Assembly: GCA_000509225.1 (NCBI GenBank)
Contig: BAOK01000001.1
Span: forward strand, 1,116,001 to 1,180,000
Direction: 5' to 3'
DNA: 64,000 nt
Source: Parvibaculaceae bacterium Mf 1.05b.01
GTDB taxonomy: Bacteria; Pseudomonadota; Alphaproteobacteria; Parvibaculales; Parvibaculaceae
The translations under genes and the position numbers were made by a program. Below are positions 1 to 10,101 of this stretch, in pieces; position 1 is the first letter of the stretch; every line of letters begins with the position of its first letter. The notes under the pieces were generated by a model, which was not told where the DNA came from, ran no database searches, and saw only the letters and a program-made list of their open reading frames with translations.

Positions 1-1286
1 AGCGACAGGGACGGCTGGCCGGTAAAGTTGAACGGGGGCGTATAGGGGAAGGCTTTTCCCTGACGTTTATTCACCTCTCGTGGTTCCAGACGGACGGGGT
101 CAATGACGCCAATTTCCGGCGGAGGCGTGCCCAGCACGGGCTGGAGAAAGACATCAAACTCCTCAAAATGTTCCAAGACTTGTCGATTGAGGAGACGAAG
201 GGTCTGCCAGCCATGCATGGCCTGTTCAGCGGTTACCTTGGCCCCGCCTTTGAAGGCCGCCCAGGTGAGTGGTTCAAGCTCATCTTCGCGCGGCTCACGA
301 CCCATCTGCTCAATGCGTCGTCGCATGCCGGCGGCGAAGTTTCCTGCGCTGACGGCACCTTGTGCGCGGTAGTAGGCCTTGAAATCCACATCCAGGCTGC
401 GGTCGATCATCTCATGACCGAGGCTTTTCAGCATCTCGACGGTTTCTTCAAAACCCTTCTGAACTTCCGGATCGATGGGCTTTTTGCTGGGCGTCTCGCT
501 GGAATAGGCGATTTTCAGCTTGCCGGGGCTCTGCTGAATTTCCTCCATATAGGGACGTTCTTTTGGCGGTGGCGCATAGGGAGAAGCGGGTTCCGGGTAT
601 CCGGTCGCATCCAGCATCGCAGCACTGTCGCGCACCGTCCGAGACACCACATGATCGACACTGAAACCGATCGCCCGGTCAAAATCATCCGGCCCATTTG
701 GGTTTCGGTCGCGTGTAATCTTCATTCCCACAAGACCACAACAGGCCGCTGGGATACGAATAGAGCCCAGACCGTCACTTGCATGGGCCAGCGGAACGAT
801 GCCAGCGCCCACAGCGGCGGCGGCACCGCCAGACGACCCACCGGAAATATGATCCGGGTTCCAGGGATTGCGGCACGGCCCAAGCAGACCGGACTCCGTC
901 GTTCCTGTAATGCCATATTCCGGTGTGTTGGTTTTGCCGACAAAAACAACGCCGGACGCGCGGAAGCGTTTGGTGAGCTCGCTGTCCATGGTGTCGACCG
1001 TGTCTTTGGTGAAGGCACTGCCATTCGTACGAGGCCAGCCGGTGACTTTCAGCCCCAAGTCCTTGATGAGAAACGGAACGCCCTTAAACGGTCCGCTCGG
1101 TAACGCGCTCTTTGCGGTTTCTCGTGCGTCTTCATAGCCTTTGTGGACGACGGCATTGAGCGTATCGTTGTGCTCTTCAATGCGCTCAATGGCGGCTTCC
1201 GTCAGTTCGGACGGCGTCACATCACCCTTGGAAACCAATTCAGCCAGGCCGAGCCCGTCATAGTCTGCATATTCCTTAAAGCTCAT
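1..1286 (-). CDS. Amidase signature family protein (3' end outside window)
   Basis: Hydrolyses amide bonds; substrate unknown. The frame is open from an ATG at 1284-1286, preceded by a good GGGGAGGATC ribosome site, to the window edge, so the C-terminus is missing. The translation begins MSFKEYADYDGLGLAELVSK. It carries the family's catalytic Lys in FLIKD, the cis-Ser in GGSSGGAAAA, and the nucleophile Ser in DGLGSIRIPA, so the Ser-cisSer-Lys triad is complete. The last visible residues (FNFTGQPSLS) are typical of the family's C-terminal third. It lies 36 bases downstream of a second amidase on the same strand with a very similar N-terminus, so the two look like a tandem duplication in one operon. 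PGAP-style names such as 'amidase' are all that can be justified. Confidence 0.93.
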   Translation of the reverse strand, partial: MSFKEYADYDGLGLAELVSKGDVTPSELTEAAIERIEEHNDTLNAVVHKGYEDARETAKSALPSGPFKGVPFLIKDLGLKVTGWPRTNGSAFTKDTVDTMDSELTKRFRASGVVFVGKTNTPEYGITGTTESGLLGPCRNPWNPDHISGGSSGGAAAAVGAGIVPLAHASDGLGSIRIPAACCGLVGMKITRDRNPNGPDDFDRAIGFSVDHVVSRTVRDSAAMLDATGYPEPASPYAPPPKERPYMEEIQQSPGKLKIAYSSETPSKKPIDPEVQKGFEETVEMLKSLGHEMIDRSLDVDFKAYYRAQGAVSAGNFAAGMRRRIEQMGREPREDELEPLTWAAFKGGAKVTAEQAMHGWQTLRLLNRQVLEHFEEFDVFLQPVLGTPPPEIGVIDPVRLEPREVNKRQGKAFPYTPPFNFTGQPSLS

Positions 1287-1322
1287 GTGATCCTCCCCAG
1301 GATGGTCCGTTGTCGAAATTCG

Positions 1323-2750
1323 TTAGTTCCAAATAGTCGGATGTTTACCGGTCCATGGCTTTGCCTGTTCCAGTTGACCCGCAAGGCGATAGAGCAGCCC
1401 TTCTTCACCAAAAGCGGCTGCAAACATGACACCGACAGGCAGGCCGGTCTCGCTCCAGTGGAGCGGCAAGGAGATGGCAGGCTGGCCCGTCGCGTTTTCA
1501 ATGGCCGTGAAAGGCACATAATCAATGACAGGGGCAAAGGCTTCTGCTGCATTGCGATTGCCGATGTCGATCCGCCCCAGTTCAATCGGTGGCGCGCCAA
1601 GGGTCGTCGTCATCCAGAGATCGTAGGTGGAATGGAAGCGGGCCATTTCCCGACCCAACATTTGAAAACCCGCAAGCGCATGCTGATATTGCGACGCTGA
1701 AACTTCTTTGCCGGCCTGGTAGAGGCCCCATGTGAGCCCTTCCAGTTCATTGTCTCCGGGTGTTTGTCCGGTCGCTGCGGCAAACGCATCAATTCCTGCA
1801 GCAAGGCCTGCCGCCCACACCGCCATGAATGCTTCAGACAGTATCTCCATGGGGATCGCAGGCGCTGCTTCTTCAACGATGTGCCCGAGCTCGCTCAGCA
1901 GTTTGGCTGTGTTTTCGATGGCCTTGACGCATTCTGGATCGAGAGGCTTACCTCCGAGGTCTTTTGTGCTGAAGGCGATGCGAATTTTGCCCGGGTCGCG
2001 GCTGACTTCGTCCAAATAGGGGCGCTCTTTGGGAGGTGCGAAATAGGGGTCACCCGGTTCCGGTCCTTCGGTACAGTCGAGCATTGCTGCGCTGTCTCGC
2101 ACCGAACGGCTTACCACGTGTTCGCTGATGAGGCCGCCCATCACATCACCCAGAACGGGACCGAGCGGGTTCCGCGCACGGGTTGGTTTGAGGCCAACAA
2201 GTCCACAACATGCTGCGGGAATGCGGATAGAGCCGCCGCCATCATTTGCATGGGCGAGGGGAACAATGCCCGCAGCGACTGCTGCACCGGACCCGCCAGA
2301 AGACCCGCCTGTCGAATGTTCAATGTTCCAGGGATTGCGCGCAGGACCATAGAGCGCCGACTCAGTTGTTGGCAGCAGCCCGAACTCAGGTACATTTGTT
2401 TTCCCAAGAATGGACACGCCCGCAGCTTTAAAGCGTGCTGTCAGGGTGGAATCCTGGGCGGCGGGAACACCCGACATAAAGCGTGATCCGGAGCGGGTTT
2501 CAACGCCCGCCAAGTCTCCCATAATGTCCTTTAGCAGGAAGGGCACGCCTTTGAACGGACCGTCCACCGGGTTTTCAGCAGCTTTGCGTCCAACGTCATA
2601 GAGCTTTGTCACGACGGCATTCAGTGTGGGATTGTGTTTCTCGATCCGGGTTATGGCCTCTTCGGCGAGTTCGGCGGCACTGACATCACCTTTCGTGACC
2701 ATCTCCCCAAGCGCAAGTCCATCTAGCTCCGCATACTCCTTCACCGACAT
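1323..2750 (-). CDS. Amidase signature family protein
   Basis: Complete 475-residue amidase, the usual length for the family. Visible catalytic residues are Lys74 (FLLKD), cis-Ser150 in GGSSGGS (148-154) and nucleophile Ser174 in [11 protein letters not shown]; the 24-residue spacing between the two serines is the canonical one. The start at 2750 has an AGGAGAG ribosome site five bases upstream. It has no signal peptide, so it is cytoplasmic. It is followed by a paralogue on the same strand, and both begin MS-KEYA--DGL-L-E-V-KGDV. Substrate cannot be deduced; related enzymes act on indoleacetamide, aryl amides, nylon oligomers or Glu-tRNA. No gatB-like partner is present, so GatA is unlikely. 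Confidence 0.95.
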   Translation of the reverse strand: MSVKEYAELDGLALGEMVTKGDVSAAELAEEAITRIEKHNPTLNAVVTKLYDVGRKAAENPVDGPFKGVPFLLKDIMGDLAGVETRSGSRFMSGVPAAQDSTLTARFKAAGVSILGKTNVPEFGLLPTTESALYGPARNPWNIEHSTGGSSGGSGAAVAAGIVPLAHANDGGGSIRIPAACCGLVGLKPTRARNPLGPVLGDVMGGLISEHVVSRSVRDSAAMLDCTEGPEPGDPYFAPPKERPYLDEVSRDPGKIRIAFSTKDLGGKPLDPECVKAIENTAKLLSELGHIVEEAAPAIPMEILSEAFMAVWAAGLAAGIDAFAAATGQTPGDNELEGLTWGLYQAGKEVSASQYQHALAGFQMLGREMARFHSTYDLWMTTTLGAPPIELGRIDIGNRNAAEAFAPVIDYVPFTAIENATGQPAISLPLHWSETGLPVGVMFAAAFGEEGLLYRLAGQLEQAKPWTGKHPTIWN

Positions 2751-2811
2751 GGCATCTCTCCTGTGCTCATATTCTTATTGCAATCATGATAGGCAGGAAA
2801 TGACGGATGTG

Positions 2812-4896
2812 TCACGAAAAGGGAAAGGGCGGAGGTCCTTCAAATGTCATATCTTCAAGGCTTGGTTGGCTCTCTGGTGTCCATTTGGGCACATGGAATG
2901 TCGCCCGCCGCAAAACCGACTGACCCTCTGGCCCCGGTTCTTCCAACACCGGGCCTACATTGACGAGAGATACCGTCGCGCCATCTTCAGCAATTGTGGC
3001 AAGACCGAAGCCGTGTGCGTTTCCGTCCAGATAGTCCAATCCAGGGCTCGCCTTATCGGAAGCGATCAATCCCGCCAAAAAGGCGCTGCCAGAATATGCT
3101 GCGGTCAGACCACTCAACATGCCATTAACGACCGTGTTGTTGAAATTCTCGACGAGTTTGCCGCCGCTCTCATACGCCACAAACTGGCGGAACGGATCGC
3201 CCTCTGGCGTGCCACGTTCTGCGCCGTTGAAAAGGTTTCCTGAGCTGATACTGGTGGTCGCAAAATCGACTGCGACAAAGTGGGGATCGTCATCATCCAG
3301 ATTGGGAGCAAGCCGACCCGCTGCATGGGTGTGATAATCGCCTGAACAGGAGATCGTATTGGTGATTTTGTTGTCACGGAGAAATGCCATCAGCTCGCTC
3401 AGCTCCCCTGGAAAGCCTTGCCAGGCATCGACGCCAAGATAGCTGTCTTCCAGATCCGCTGAGGGCACATTGTTCAAATCCAAGCGGAGTGAGACCGCCG
3501 GAATTGAGTTCGCCCAGATGCGCCAGGTGGCGTTTGAGTTTTGCATTGCGGCCTTGAACCAGGCTTTTTGTTTTGCGCCCATGCAAGTCCCGGCAGGACT
3601 ATTTCTTCTGGGGTTCTCGATCTCTTTGTCTTCATAAGTCAGTGTTTGGAGTGGCTGTCCATCATTTGCTGTCTTGCCCGCATCCAGTTCTTTGACCAGG
3701 CGGACCGGCGCGAGGCGAGCACCGCCGCTTAACAGCTCTCGCACCTCTTCTGTCAGGACTGGTGGGCTGCGGTAAGACCGCAAGTCTGTGACGACGAGAT
3801 CCAGCATTTTTCCCCACGAGAGAGACCGATAGATGGTCATGGATTCAAGCGCACGGCGATTATCGCCATTCATATTCAGGAACGCCGAGTCATAGTCTTC
3901 GTAAGCCGCGTCCTGCACCTGCGTGGGGGCGAAATCGCTTGCTTCATTGGCAACATCACCAATCGAGGTCGAGTTTGTCAGCAGCGCCGGGATGAACTCA
4001 AACCAGGCCTGGTTTGCCGCGACCTTTCGTTTCTGTGCCGGGATGCCGGGACGGAAGTAGGTATCGTGGCTCTGCCAGCTGTCATTGGTGAATTCGTGAT
4101 CATCCCAGGTGCAGACAAATGGAAAACGCGCCCGCGCTGCCTGTAGGTTGGGGTCTTTCAGATAGGTTTTGTATAGGTGGCGATAGTCATCAACGGTGAC
4201 TGCCCATGTCGCACCCGCGGTCCAATAAGGTTTCGTGCCATCTGGAACCCACGGCGTTGAGCCATTGGGGAAGGGCGGTATTTTTCGCGACGCGTCGACG
4301 CCCGCGGGTACATCGCCGATGACCTCGTAAATGAAGTCCCCTAAGTGCAGAACAAAGTCGAGTTGCTCCCCTTCGGGTGCTGCCTCATCATCAGCCACAA
4401 GCCTCGCCCAAGCACCATAGAAGCCGGACTCATATTTTTGACAGGAGGTAAAACCGAACCGAATGGGCCGCTCAGTGTCGGCGGCAGGGGCTGTTCGCGT
4501 CCGACCAGTATGCGCGCCCACTTCGCCATCAGAGATGAAACGATAGAAATATCTTGTGTCGGGTGTGAGGCCTTCCACGAATAGGCGTGCGGTGAAGTCG
4601 CTTTCTGCAGTGACGGTGATTGTTTTTTCAACGACAACGAAGGAAAAGGTCTCATCCACCGACATTTGACAAATCAGATCGACAGTGCCAGCGGGCATAT
4701 CAGGGACCGCCCTGGTCCAGAGCAGGATCGCGTCCGATTGAGGGTCGCCGGACGCCAGCCCCTGCGGGAAGCGATTTGTGTTTATGCGGGTTTCATCAGC
4801 AAAAACCGGTGATATGCCCACTCCCGCAATTGCCACAAAACATCCCGCCAGGCCGACAAAGCCTTTCAGGAAATCGCGACGGTTGAGATTGTCCAT
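2812..4896 (-). CDS. PhoD-like alkaline phosphatase, Tat-exported
   Basis: Predicted periplasmic metallo-phosphatase/phosphodiesterase of the PhoD family (694 residues). The N-terminus holds a twin-arginine signal (NRRDFLK at 5-11, then a hydrophobic stretch and an Ala-Asp cleavage region near 33-34), as expected for PhoD, which folds with metals before export. An N-terminal beta domain (about 40-135) precedes the catalytic domain, where the metal-site motifs GFTSCQ (148-153), HLGDFIYE (184-191) and WDDHE (264-268) and a late SCSGDYHTH motif are visible. It lies upstream of the amidases on the same strand and diverges from a subtilase gene. The pho regulon would be the expected control, but I see no convincing pho box in the 119-base divergent gap. 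The true substrate could be a phosphodiester or phospholipid. Confidence 0.92.
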   Translation of the reverse strand: MDNLNRRDFLKGFVGLAGCFVAIAGVGISPVFADETRINTNRFPQGLASGDPQSDAILLWTRAVPDMPAGTVDLICQMSVDETFSFVVVEKTITVTAESDFTARLFVEGLTPDTRYFYRFISDGEVGAHTGRTRTAPAADTERPIRFGFTSCQKYESGFYGAWARLVADDEAAPEGEQLDFVLHLGDFIYEVIGDVPAGVDASRKIPPFPNGSTPWVPDGTKPYWTAGATWAVTVDDYRHLYKTYLKDPNLQAARARFPFVCTWDDHEFTNDSWQSHDTYFRPGIPAQKRKVAANQAWFEFIPALLTNSTSIGDVANEASDFAPTQVQDAAYEDYDSAFLNMNGDNRRALESMTIYRSLSWGKMLDLVVTDLRSYRSPPVLTEEVRELLSGGARLAPVRLVKELDAGKTANDGQPLQTLTYEDKEIENPRRNSPAGTCMGAKQKAWFKAAMQNSNATWRIWANSIPAVSLRLDLNNVPSADLEDSYLGVDAWQGFPGELSELMAFLRDNKITNTISCSGDYHTHAAGRLAPNLDDDDPHFVAVDFATTSISSGNLFNGAERGTPEGDPFRQFVAYESGGKLVENFNNTVVNGMLSGLTAAYSGSAFLAGLIASDKASPGLDYLDGNAHGFGLATIAEDGATVSLVNVGPVLEEPGPEGQSVLRRATFHVPKWTPESQPSLEDMTFEGPPPFPFS

Positions 4897-5015
4897 ATAG
4901 TCCCCCGGTAACCACCGGCTTTATGAAATACCGGTTCCATTTTGATAATCAGGTATTAGTCTATCCAAATGATAGCAGCGGAGCACATAGCTCTTTTGTG
5001 AAAAGGTGGGGGATC

Positions 5016-6116
5016 ATGGCTGGGTCAGACTGGAACTTTCACTCGACAGATATTGCCGGTGCTGTTCGCAGGATCACCGGCGGCACTGATAATCCGAGTG
5101 TCATCGATTGGCGCGGTGTGCGCGTGGCGCATATCGATACGGGCGTGAGAGATCATCCGATCTTTGGCGGTTTTGCAGGCCGCAACAGCTGGGTCAAGAT
5201 TTCTGCCGGTGTAAATTACATGGAGCAGGGCGAGCCGCCTATTGAACCGCCGCATGACCAGAGCGGGACGCTCATCGAGGACGCGATGGATTGGATTTCT
5301 GACCTGTCTGACAAGGGTGTCGACGGTCACGGGACCCGCACCTTGAGTGTGCTCTGTGGCGAGGGAAATTACAAAAAGGGGAATCGGAAAAGCAGAGTCG
5401 GAATGCTGCCGGGCCTTCCAGTGGTGCCTTACCGGGTGACCGATACGGTGCTTCTCGCGCAACGCACAGTGCTCACCAATATTGCCAAGGCAATCACGCA
5501 TGCGGTCGACACTGATTGCAAAGTGATCAGCATGAGCCTTGGCTTTCCCATTATGCGCTCTAAAGCTCTGGGGAAGGCAATCGACTATGCCTATGAGTCT
5601 GGTGTGATTGTTGTTGCCGCCGGTGGTCAGTTTATCGACAAGGTGACCTATCCAGGGAAGTTCAGCCGAACCATTGGGGTTGGTGGGCATACGCCTGAAC
5701 GGAAAATCTGGCACCTTGGTCACTATTCAAAAACCATGCAGCGGTTTGTTGATGTGTGGGCACCCTCAACTGACATCATTCGCGCCAACCCTGGCTGGCA
5801 GGATGACGGACGTCTCTATGATGATGTTGCCGGCGAAGGCACGTCCTATGGAACCGTGCATGTGGCTGCAGCTGCAGCGCTTTGGCTACGTCATCATGGC
5901 GAGAACAGTCTCGCTGCGCACTATCCCAAAGGCTGGCAGCGTGTGGAAGCCTTTCGTAAAGCGTTGCGCGACGGATCGGTTCCTTTGGTTGAACCGCGCG
6001 ACCGTCAACCAGTGAATGGAACGGGCCGCCTCAATATAGATGCAACACAGAAGAAGAAGCTGGCGGCGAGGGCGTCTCTTGCCATCAGGCCTAAAGCCGA
6101 AACACAGATTGTGTAG
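5016..6116 (+). CDS. Subtilisin-like (S8 family) serine peptidase without export signal
   Basis: Predicted serine protease of 366 residues. The triad is visible: Asp41 (AHIDTGV), His105 (GVDGHGTRT) and Ser277 (GEGTSYGT). I chose the ATG at 5016 because a purine-rich AAGGTGGGGG lies just upstream; an in-frame ATG at 4923 would add 31 residues with no homology and a worse site. There is no signal peptide or propeptide, so it is probably cytoplasmic or exported by an unrecognised route. The usual oxyanion-hole segment (A-A-G-N) reads AAGGQ at 202-206 here, so Asn is replaced, apparently by Gln. It diverges from the PhoD-like gene. Substrate unknown. Confidence 0.9.
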   Translation: MAGSDWNFHSTDIAGAVRRITGGTDNPSVIDWRGVRVAHIDTGVRDHPIFGGFAGRNSWVKISAGVNYMEQGEPPIEPPHDQSGTLIEDAMDWISDLSDKGVDGHGTRTLSVLCGEGNYKKGNRKSRVGMLPGLPVVPYRVTDTVLLAQRTVLTNIAKAITHAVDTDCKVISMSLGFPIMRSKALGKAIDYAYESGVIVVAAGGQFIDKVTYPGKFSRTIGVGGHTPERKIWHLGHYSKTMQRFVDVWAPSTDIIRANPGWQDDGRLYDDVAGEGTSYGTVHVAAAAALWLRHHGENSLAAHYPKGWQRVEAFRKALRDGSVPLVEPRDRQPVNGTGRLNIDATQKKKLAARASLAIRPKAETQIV

Positions 6117-6128
6117 TCAGGGTCTCAA

Positions 6129-7034
6129 ATGACAAAAATACCTGTGGCTCAAATTGCAGCCGACAGCCTCAAATTCCCAATTATGAATGTCCGCGCGTTG
6201 GCACGGCGCACCGGTGCAGCGCTCGGCATTCTTGTCATCGGTGTTGGCGCAATCATTATGACCACCTTTTTCTCGGTAGGTGGTGAGTCAAGTGAAAGTG
6301 AAATAGCAACAGCCATATTCCTGAGCGTTCCAGTGATAGCTGTTGTTTTCTTTGTTGGGCAATCAATGCTAGCAAACGGAGCATTACAAGTCGTTCTGGA
6401 CCATCCACTTGGAAAAACCTGGTTCTCCTTTGGCGAGAGGGAATTACGGTTCCTGCTCTTCGTGCCATTTAGCTTCGGCTTGCTCTCTGCGGCTGGACTT
6501 GTCTTCGCGATTGTGGCCGCGTTGCTCACCATGATCACAGGCGGATCAAGTGCTCTGTCTGGCGATGATGCAAATCCACTCTGGTTTGTTATAGCGGGGG
6601 TTGGCTGTTTTCTGTTCTTTTTCTACCTCATTGTCCGACTGTTGCCTCTTTATGGATTTATCGCGATCGAAAACCGGTTTGCTGTTGTTGATGCCTGGAA
6701 CCTCTCCAAAGGCCACTTCTGGAGAATGTTAGGAACGGTATTGCTCGTGGGTCTTGCAGCCAGCTTAATCTCCGGCGTCGTCAACTCAGCGATGCCACCG
6801 ACAGTGTTCCTCAGCATAATGGATGTTGAAGGACTTCCCGACGTGCCGGGCATGCCTGCTGAACAACCAATGGCAGTTCAAATTCTGCAGTTTCTGATTT
6901 TTGCCTGCGTTCAAACTGCCGTGCTGGTCTATTCAATATTCGCCAACTTCGCCGCCTACGGCTTGATCTTCAAAGCATTGAGAGAAGGCACGACACCTGA
7001 AGTTGCTGCGCCGGCCAATCGGTTGGTCGACTAG
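6129..7034 (+). CDS. Polytopic inner-membrane protein of unknown function
   Basis: 301 residues with about six hydrophobic segments: roughly 28-50 (GILVIGVGAIIMTTFF), 60-80, 110-140, 155-180, 195-215 and 250-275. A short polar N-terminus precedes the first segment. The overall pattern resembles the membrane domains found in glycerophosphodiesterase-type and DUF975-like proteins, but I do not recognise a specific family. It starts 12 bases after the subtilase gene, so the two are probably co-transcribed, and it ends 9 bases before the convergent uvrA stop. A ribosome site is weak. Function cannot be assigned. Confidence 0.85.
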   Translation: MTKIPVAQIAADSLKFPIMNVRALARRTGAALGILVIGVGAIIMTTFFSVGGESSESEIATAIFLSVPVIAVVFFVGQSMLANGALQVVLDHPLGKTWFSFGERELRFLLFVPFSFGLLSAAGLVFAIVAALLTMITGGSSALSGDDANPLWFVIAGVGCFLFFFYLIVRLLPLYGFIAIENRFAVVDAWNLSKGHFWRMLGTVLLVGLAASLISGVVNSAMPPTVFLSIMDVEGLPDVPGMPAEQPMAVQILQFLIFACVQTAVLVYSIFANFAAYGLIFKALREGTTPEVAAPANRLVD

Positions 7035-7043
7035 CATCACAAA

Positions 7044-10000
7044 TCATTCAGCTGCCTGACGGGAAGAGCGCCCTGCGGTCTTACGCTTCGGCGCAGCCTT
7101 CTTCTTCGCTGTCTTCTTTGCTGCCGCTTTCTTGGCAGTGCTTTTCTTCGCGGAAGCTTTTGGCTTTGATGTGGGTGCAGCTGCCTTCTTGGCCGCAACT
7201 TTCTTCTTCGCTGGTACGCGTCCAGACCGCTTCAAAAGAGTGCGGAGATATTGCCCGGTGTAGGAGCGTGGCTCTTCGGCAACGTCTTCCGGACGGCCTT
7301 CAGCTACCACTTCGCCGCCGCCATCACCGCCCTCTGGGCCCAAGTCGATGATCCAGTCTGCCGTCTTGATGACTTCCAGATTGTGTTCAATTACAACGAC
7401 GGTGTTGCCGGTGTCGACGAGTTCATGGAGTACGTCGAGCAGCTTTTTCACGTCATGGAAATGCAGGCCGGTCGTTGGCTCATCCAGAATATAGATGGTC
7501 CGACCGGTAGCCCTTTTGGAAAGTTCTTTGGCCAATTTCACGCGCTGCGCTTCACCACCTGAGAGCGTCGTCGCCTGCTGACCCACTTTGATGTACCCGA
7601 GGCCCACCCGTTGCAGCACATCCATCTTTTCGCGTACCGACGGCACCGCTTTGAAGAAGCTTTGCGCTTCATCAACGGTCATGTCGAGAACGTCGGCAAT
7701 GGACTTATCCTTGAATTTCACTTCCAGTGTTTCGCGGTTGTAGCGGTCCCCATGACAGGCATCGCATTCCACATAAACATCGGGCAGAAAGTGCATTTCG
7801 ATCTTGATGACGCCGTCACCCTGGCACGCCTCACAACGGCCGCCTTTCACATTGAAGGAGAAACGACCCGGCTTATAGCCACGCGCCTTGGCCTCCGGCA
7901 GGCCCGCGAACCAATCGCGGATATGAGTAAAGGCGCCTGTATAGGTTGCGGGGTTTGAGCGCGGTGTCCGGCCAATGGGTGACTGGTCGATATCGATAAT
8001 CTTATCGAGATGCTCCAGCCCCTCAATCTGATCGAAGGGTGCCGGATGCGTGCGGGCATTGTTCAAACGCCGTGCAATCGCTTTGTAGATTGTTTCGATG
8101 AGAAGGGTGGACTTGCCGCCGCCTGAAACACCGGTCACACAGGTAAAGGTGCCGAGTGGGATTTCTGCGGCGACATTTTTTAAGTTGTTTCCAGTGGCGC
8201 CGACAATGCTGACTTTCTTCACATCAGAAACCGGGCGACGCTGCGCCGGAATGTCGATCTGTTCGAGGCCTGTCAGGTACTTACCTGTCAGGCTGTCCGG
8301 GCTTGCCATAATGTCCTTTGGCGTTCCCTTAGCAACAACTTCACCACCGTGAATGCCGGCACCTGGACCGATATCAACCACATAGTCTGCGGTGCGGATC
8401 GCATCCTCGTCATGCTCAACCACGATAACCGTGTTGCCAAGGTCGCGCAGGCGCCTCAGGGTTGCCAGCAGGCGATCATTGTCGCGCTGGTGAAGACCAA
8501 TGGACGGTTCATCCAGCACATAGAGAACGCCGGTAAGACCCGAACCGATTTGCGAGGCGAGGCGGATACGTTGGCTTTCGCCGCCAGAGAGTGTTCCCGA
8601 GTTTCGCGAGAGGCTAAGATAATCGAGACCCACATTGTTGAGGAAGTGCAGCCGTTCACGAATTTCCTTGAGGACACGACCGGCAATCTCGTTTTGTTTC
8701 TTGGTCAGCTGCTTATCGATATTGGCAAACCAGGCATCTGCTTCTTTTATGGAGAGCTGCGCGACCTGACTGACATGCTTATCGCCAACTTTCACGGCGA
8801 GTGCTTCCGGCTTCAGGCGAAAACCCGAGCATGCCTCACAGTCTGTGACATCCTGGAATTTTTCGATTTCCTCTCGTGCCCAGGCGCTGTCAGTCTCACG
8901 CCAGCGACGGTTGAGATTGGGGATCACACCCTCAAACGGTTTCTTGTTTTTGTAAGACCTCAGGCCGTCGTCATAGGAAAACGTGATGACATCGTCGCCA
9001 GAGCCATAGAGCACTGCCTCTTGTGCTTTCTTGGGCAATTCACTCCAGGGCACGGTGACGGAAAACTTGTAGTGCTTGGCAATGCTGTCCAGCGTCTGGG
9101 TGTAGTAGGGCGATGTGGATTTCGACCAGGGTGCTACAGCTCCCTTTCGGATCGACAGTCCCTGGTCCGGAATCACAAGATCCGGATCGATAAAATACTG
9201 TGTCCCGAGGCCGTCACAAGACGGACAGGCACCAAAGGGATTGTTGAAAGAAAAGAGGCGGGGCTCGATTTCATCGATTGTGAAGCCGGAGACTGGGCAG
9301 GCGAAGCGCGAGGAGAAGACAATCCGTTCCGGTTCTTTTTCATCGTCCTTCAGGTCCGCAAATTCAGCAACCGCAATGCCGTCTGTCAGCTGCAGGGCAA
9401 TTTCAAAGGAGTCGGCGAGACGGTTCCCGAGATCATCGCGCACAACAATCCGGTCTACCACCACATCGATATCGTGTTTGTATTTCTTGTCGAGGGTGGG
9501 CAGGTCATCAAGCTCGTAGAACGAGCCATCAATTTTTACCCGCTGAAAGCCCTTCTTCAGGAGTTCTGCGAACTCTTTGCGATATTCACCCTTGCGGCCC
9601 CGCACAATCGGCGCCAGCAGGTAGAGCCGCGTGCCTTCCGGCAGCGCTTTTACCCGATCCACCATCTGGGTGACGGTTTGACTCTCGATGGGCAAGCCTG
9701 TGGCAGGCGAGTAGGGGATGCCAACACGGGCCCAGAGCAGACGCATATAGTCGTAGATTTCGGTGACCGTCCCGACCGTCGAGCGCGGATTGCGCGACGT
9801 TGTCTTCTGCTCAATGGAGATCGCGGGCGAGAGGCCGTCAATCTGATCAACATCAGGCTTCTGCATCATCTCCAAAAACTGGCGTGCATAGGCCGACAGG
9901 CTCTCAACGTAGCGCCGCTGTCCCTCCGCATAGATGGTGTCGAAGGCAAGTGATGACTTGCCAGACCCAGACAACCCAGTGATCACGATCAGCTCATCGC

Positions 10001-10070
10001 GCGGCAGATCAATCGTCACATTTTTCAGATTGTGCTCGCGGGCACCGGCGATGGAGATGTTCTTTTGCAT
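7044..10070 (-). CDS. uvrA: Excinuclease ABC subunit A with Lys/Ala-rich C-terminal tail
   Basis: DNA-damage recognition ATPase of nucleotide excision repair, working with UvrB and UvrC. The N-terminus ([18 protein letters not shown]) matches the family start, Walker A is GLSGSGKS at 32-39, and two ABC cassettes with LSGGE signatures follow. The C-terminal zinc module is intact (CEACQGDG ... CDACHGD). In the first zinc module the second Cys is Ser261 (CPVSG; Cys258, Cys282 and Cys285 remain). UvrA is normally about 940-970 residues; this one has 1,008 because the last 57 or so (from about 952) form a tail of Lys, Ala and Pro resembling histone H1 repeats. A near-consensus alphaproteobacterial LexA box lies just upstream. 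Its neighbour ssb on the other side fits the usual alphaproteobacterial order. Confidence 0.98.
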   Translation of the reverse strand: MQKNISIAGAREHNLKNVTIDLPRDELIVITGLSGSGKSSLAFDTIYAEGQRRYVESLSAYARQFLEMMQKPDVDQIDGLSPAISIEQKTTSRNPRSTVGTVTEIYDYMRLLWARVGIPYSPATGLPIESQTVTQMVDRVKALPEGTRLYLLAPIVRGRKGEYRKEFAELLKKGFQRVKIDGSFYELDDLPTLDKKYKHDIDVVVDRIVVRDDLGNRLADSFEIALQLTDGIAVAEFADLKDDEKEPERIVFSSRFACPVSGFTIDEIEPRLFSFNNPFGACPSCDGLGTQYFIDPDLVIPDQGLSIRKGAVAPWSKSTSPYYTQTLDSIAKHYKFSVTVPWSELPKKAQEAVLYGSGDDVITFSYDDGLRSYKNKKPFEGVIPNLNRRWRETDSAWAREEIEKFQDVTDCEACSGFRLKPEALAVKVGDKHVSQVAQLSIKEADAWFANIDKQLTKKQNEIAGRVLKEIRERLHFLNNVGLDYLSLSRNSGTLSGGESQRIRLASQIGSGLTGVLYVLDEPSIGLHQRDNDRLLATLRRLRDLGNTVIVVEHDEDAIRTADYVVDIGPGAGIHGGEVVAKGTPKDIMASPDSLTGKYLTGLEQIDIPAQRRPVSDVKKVSIVGATGNNLKNVAAEIPLGTFTCVTGVSGGGKSTLLIETIYKAIARRLNNARTHPAPFDQIEGLEHLDKIIDIDQSPIGRTPRSNPATYTGAFTHIRDWFAGLPEAKARGYKPGRFSFNVKGGRCEACQGDGVIKIEMHFLPDVYVECDACHGDRYNRETLEVKFKDKSIADVLDMTVDEAQSFFKAVPSVREKMDVLQRVGLGYIKVGQQATTLSGGEAQRVKLAKELSKRATGRTIYILDEPTTGLHFHDVKKLLDVLHELVDTGNTVVVIEHNLEVIKTADWIIDLGPEGGDGGGEVVAEGRPEDVAEEPRSYTGQYLRTLLKRSGRVPAKKKVAAKKAAAPTSKPKASAKKSTAKKAAAKKTAKKKAAPKRKTAGRSSRQAAE

Positions 10071-10080
10071 AAAGGTACTC

Positions 10081-10095
10081 GTTCTTCCGACGTTT
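10081..10095. promoter_or_regulatory. Possible LexA (SOS) box of uvrA
   Basis: GTTC-N7-GTTT, one base away from the alphaproteobacterial LexA consensus GTTC-N7-GTTC, ends about ten bases upstream of the uvrA start codon (minus strand). uvrA is a classical SOS gene, which supports the call; the position so close to the start and the mismatch weaken it. Confidence 0.4.
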
Positions 10096-10101
10096 TGCGG
10101 T

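Noticed and set aside
8349-9953. 534-codon open frame on the plus strand
   Set aside because: Lies fully antisense to the uvrA core, has no domain signature, and arises from the codon bias of uvrA.
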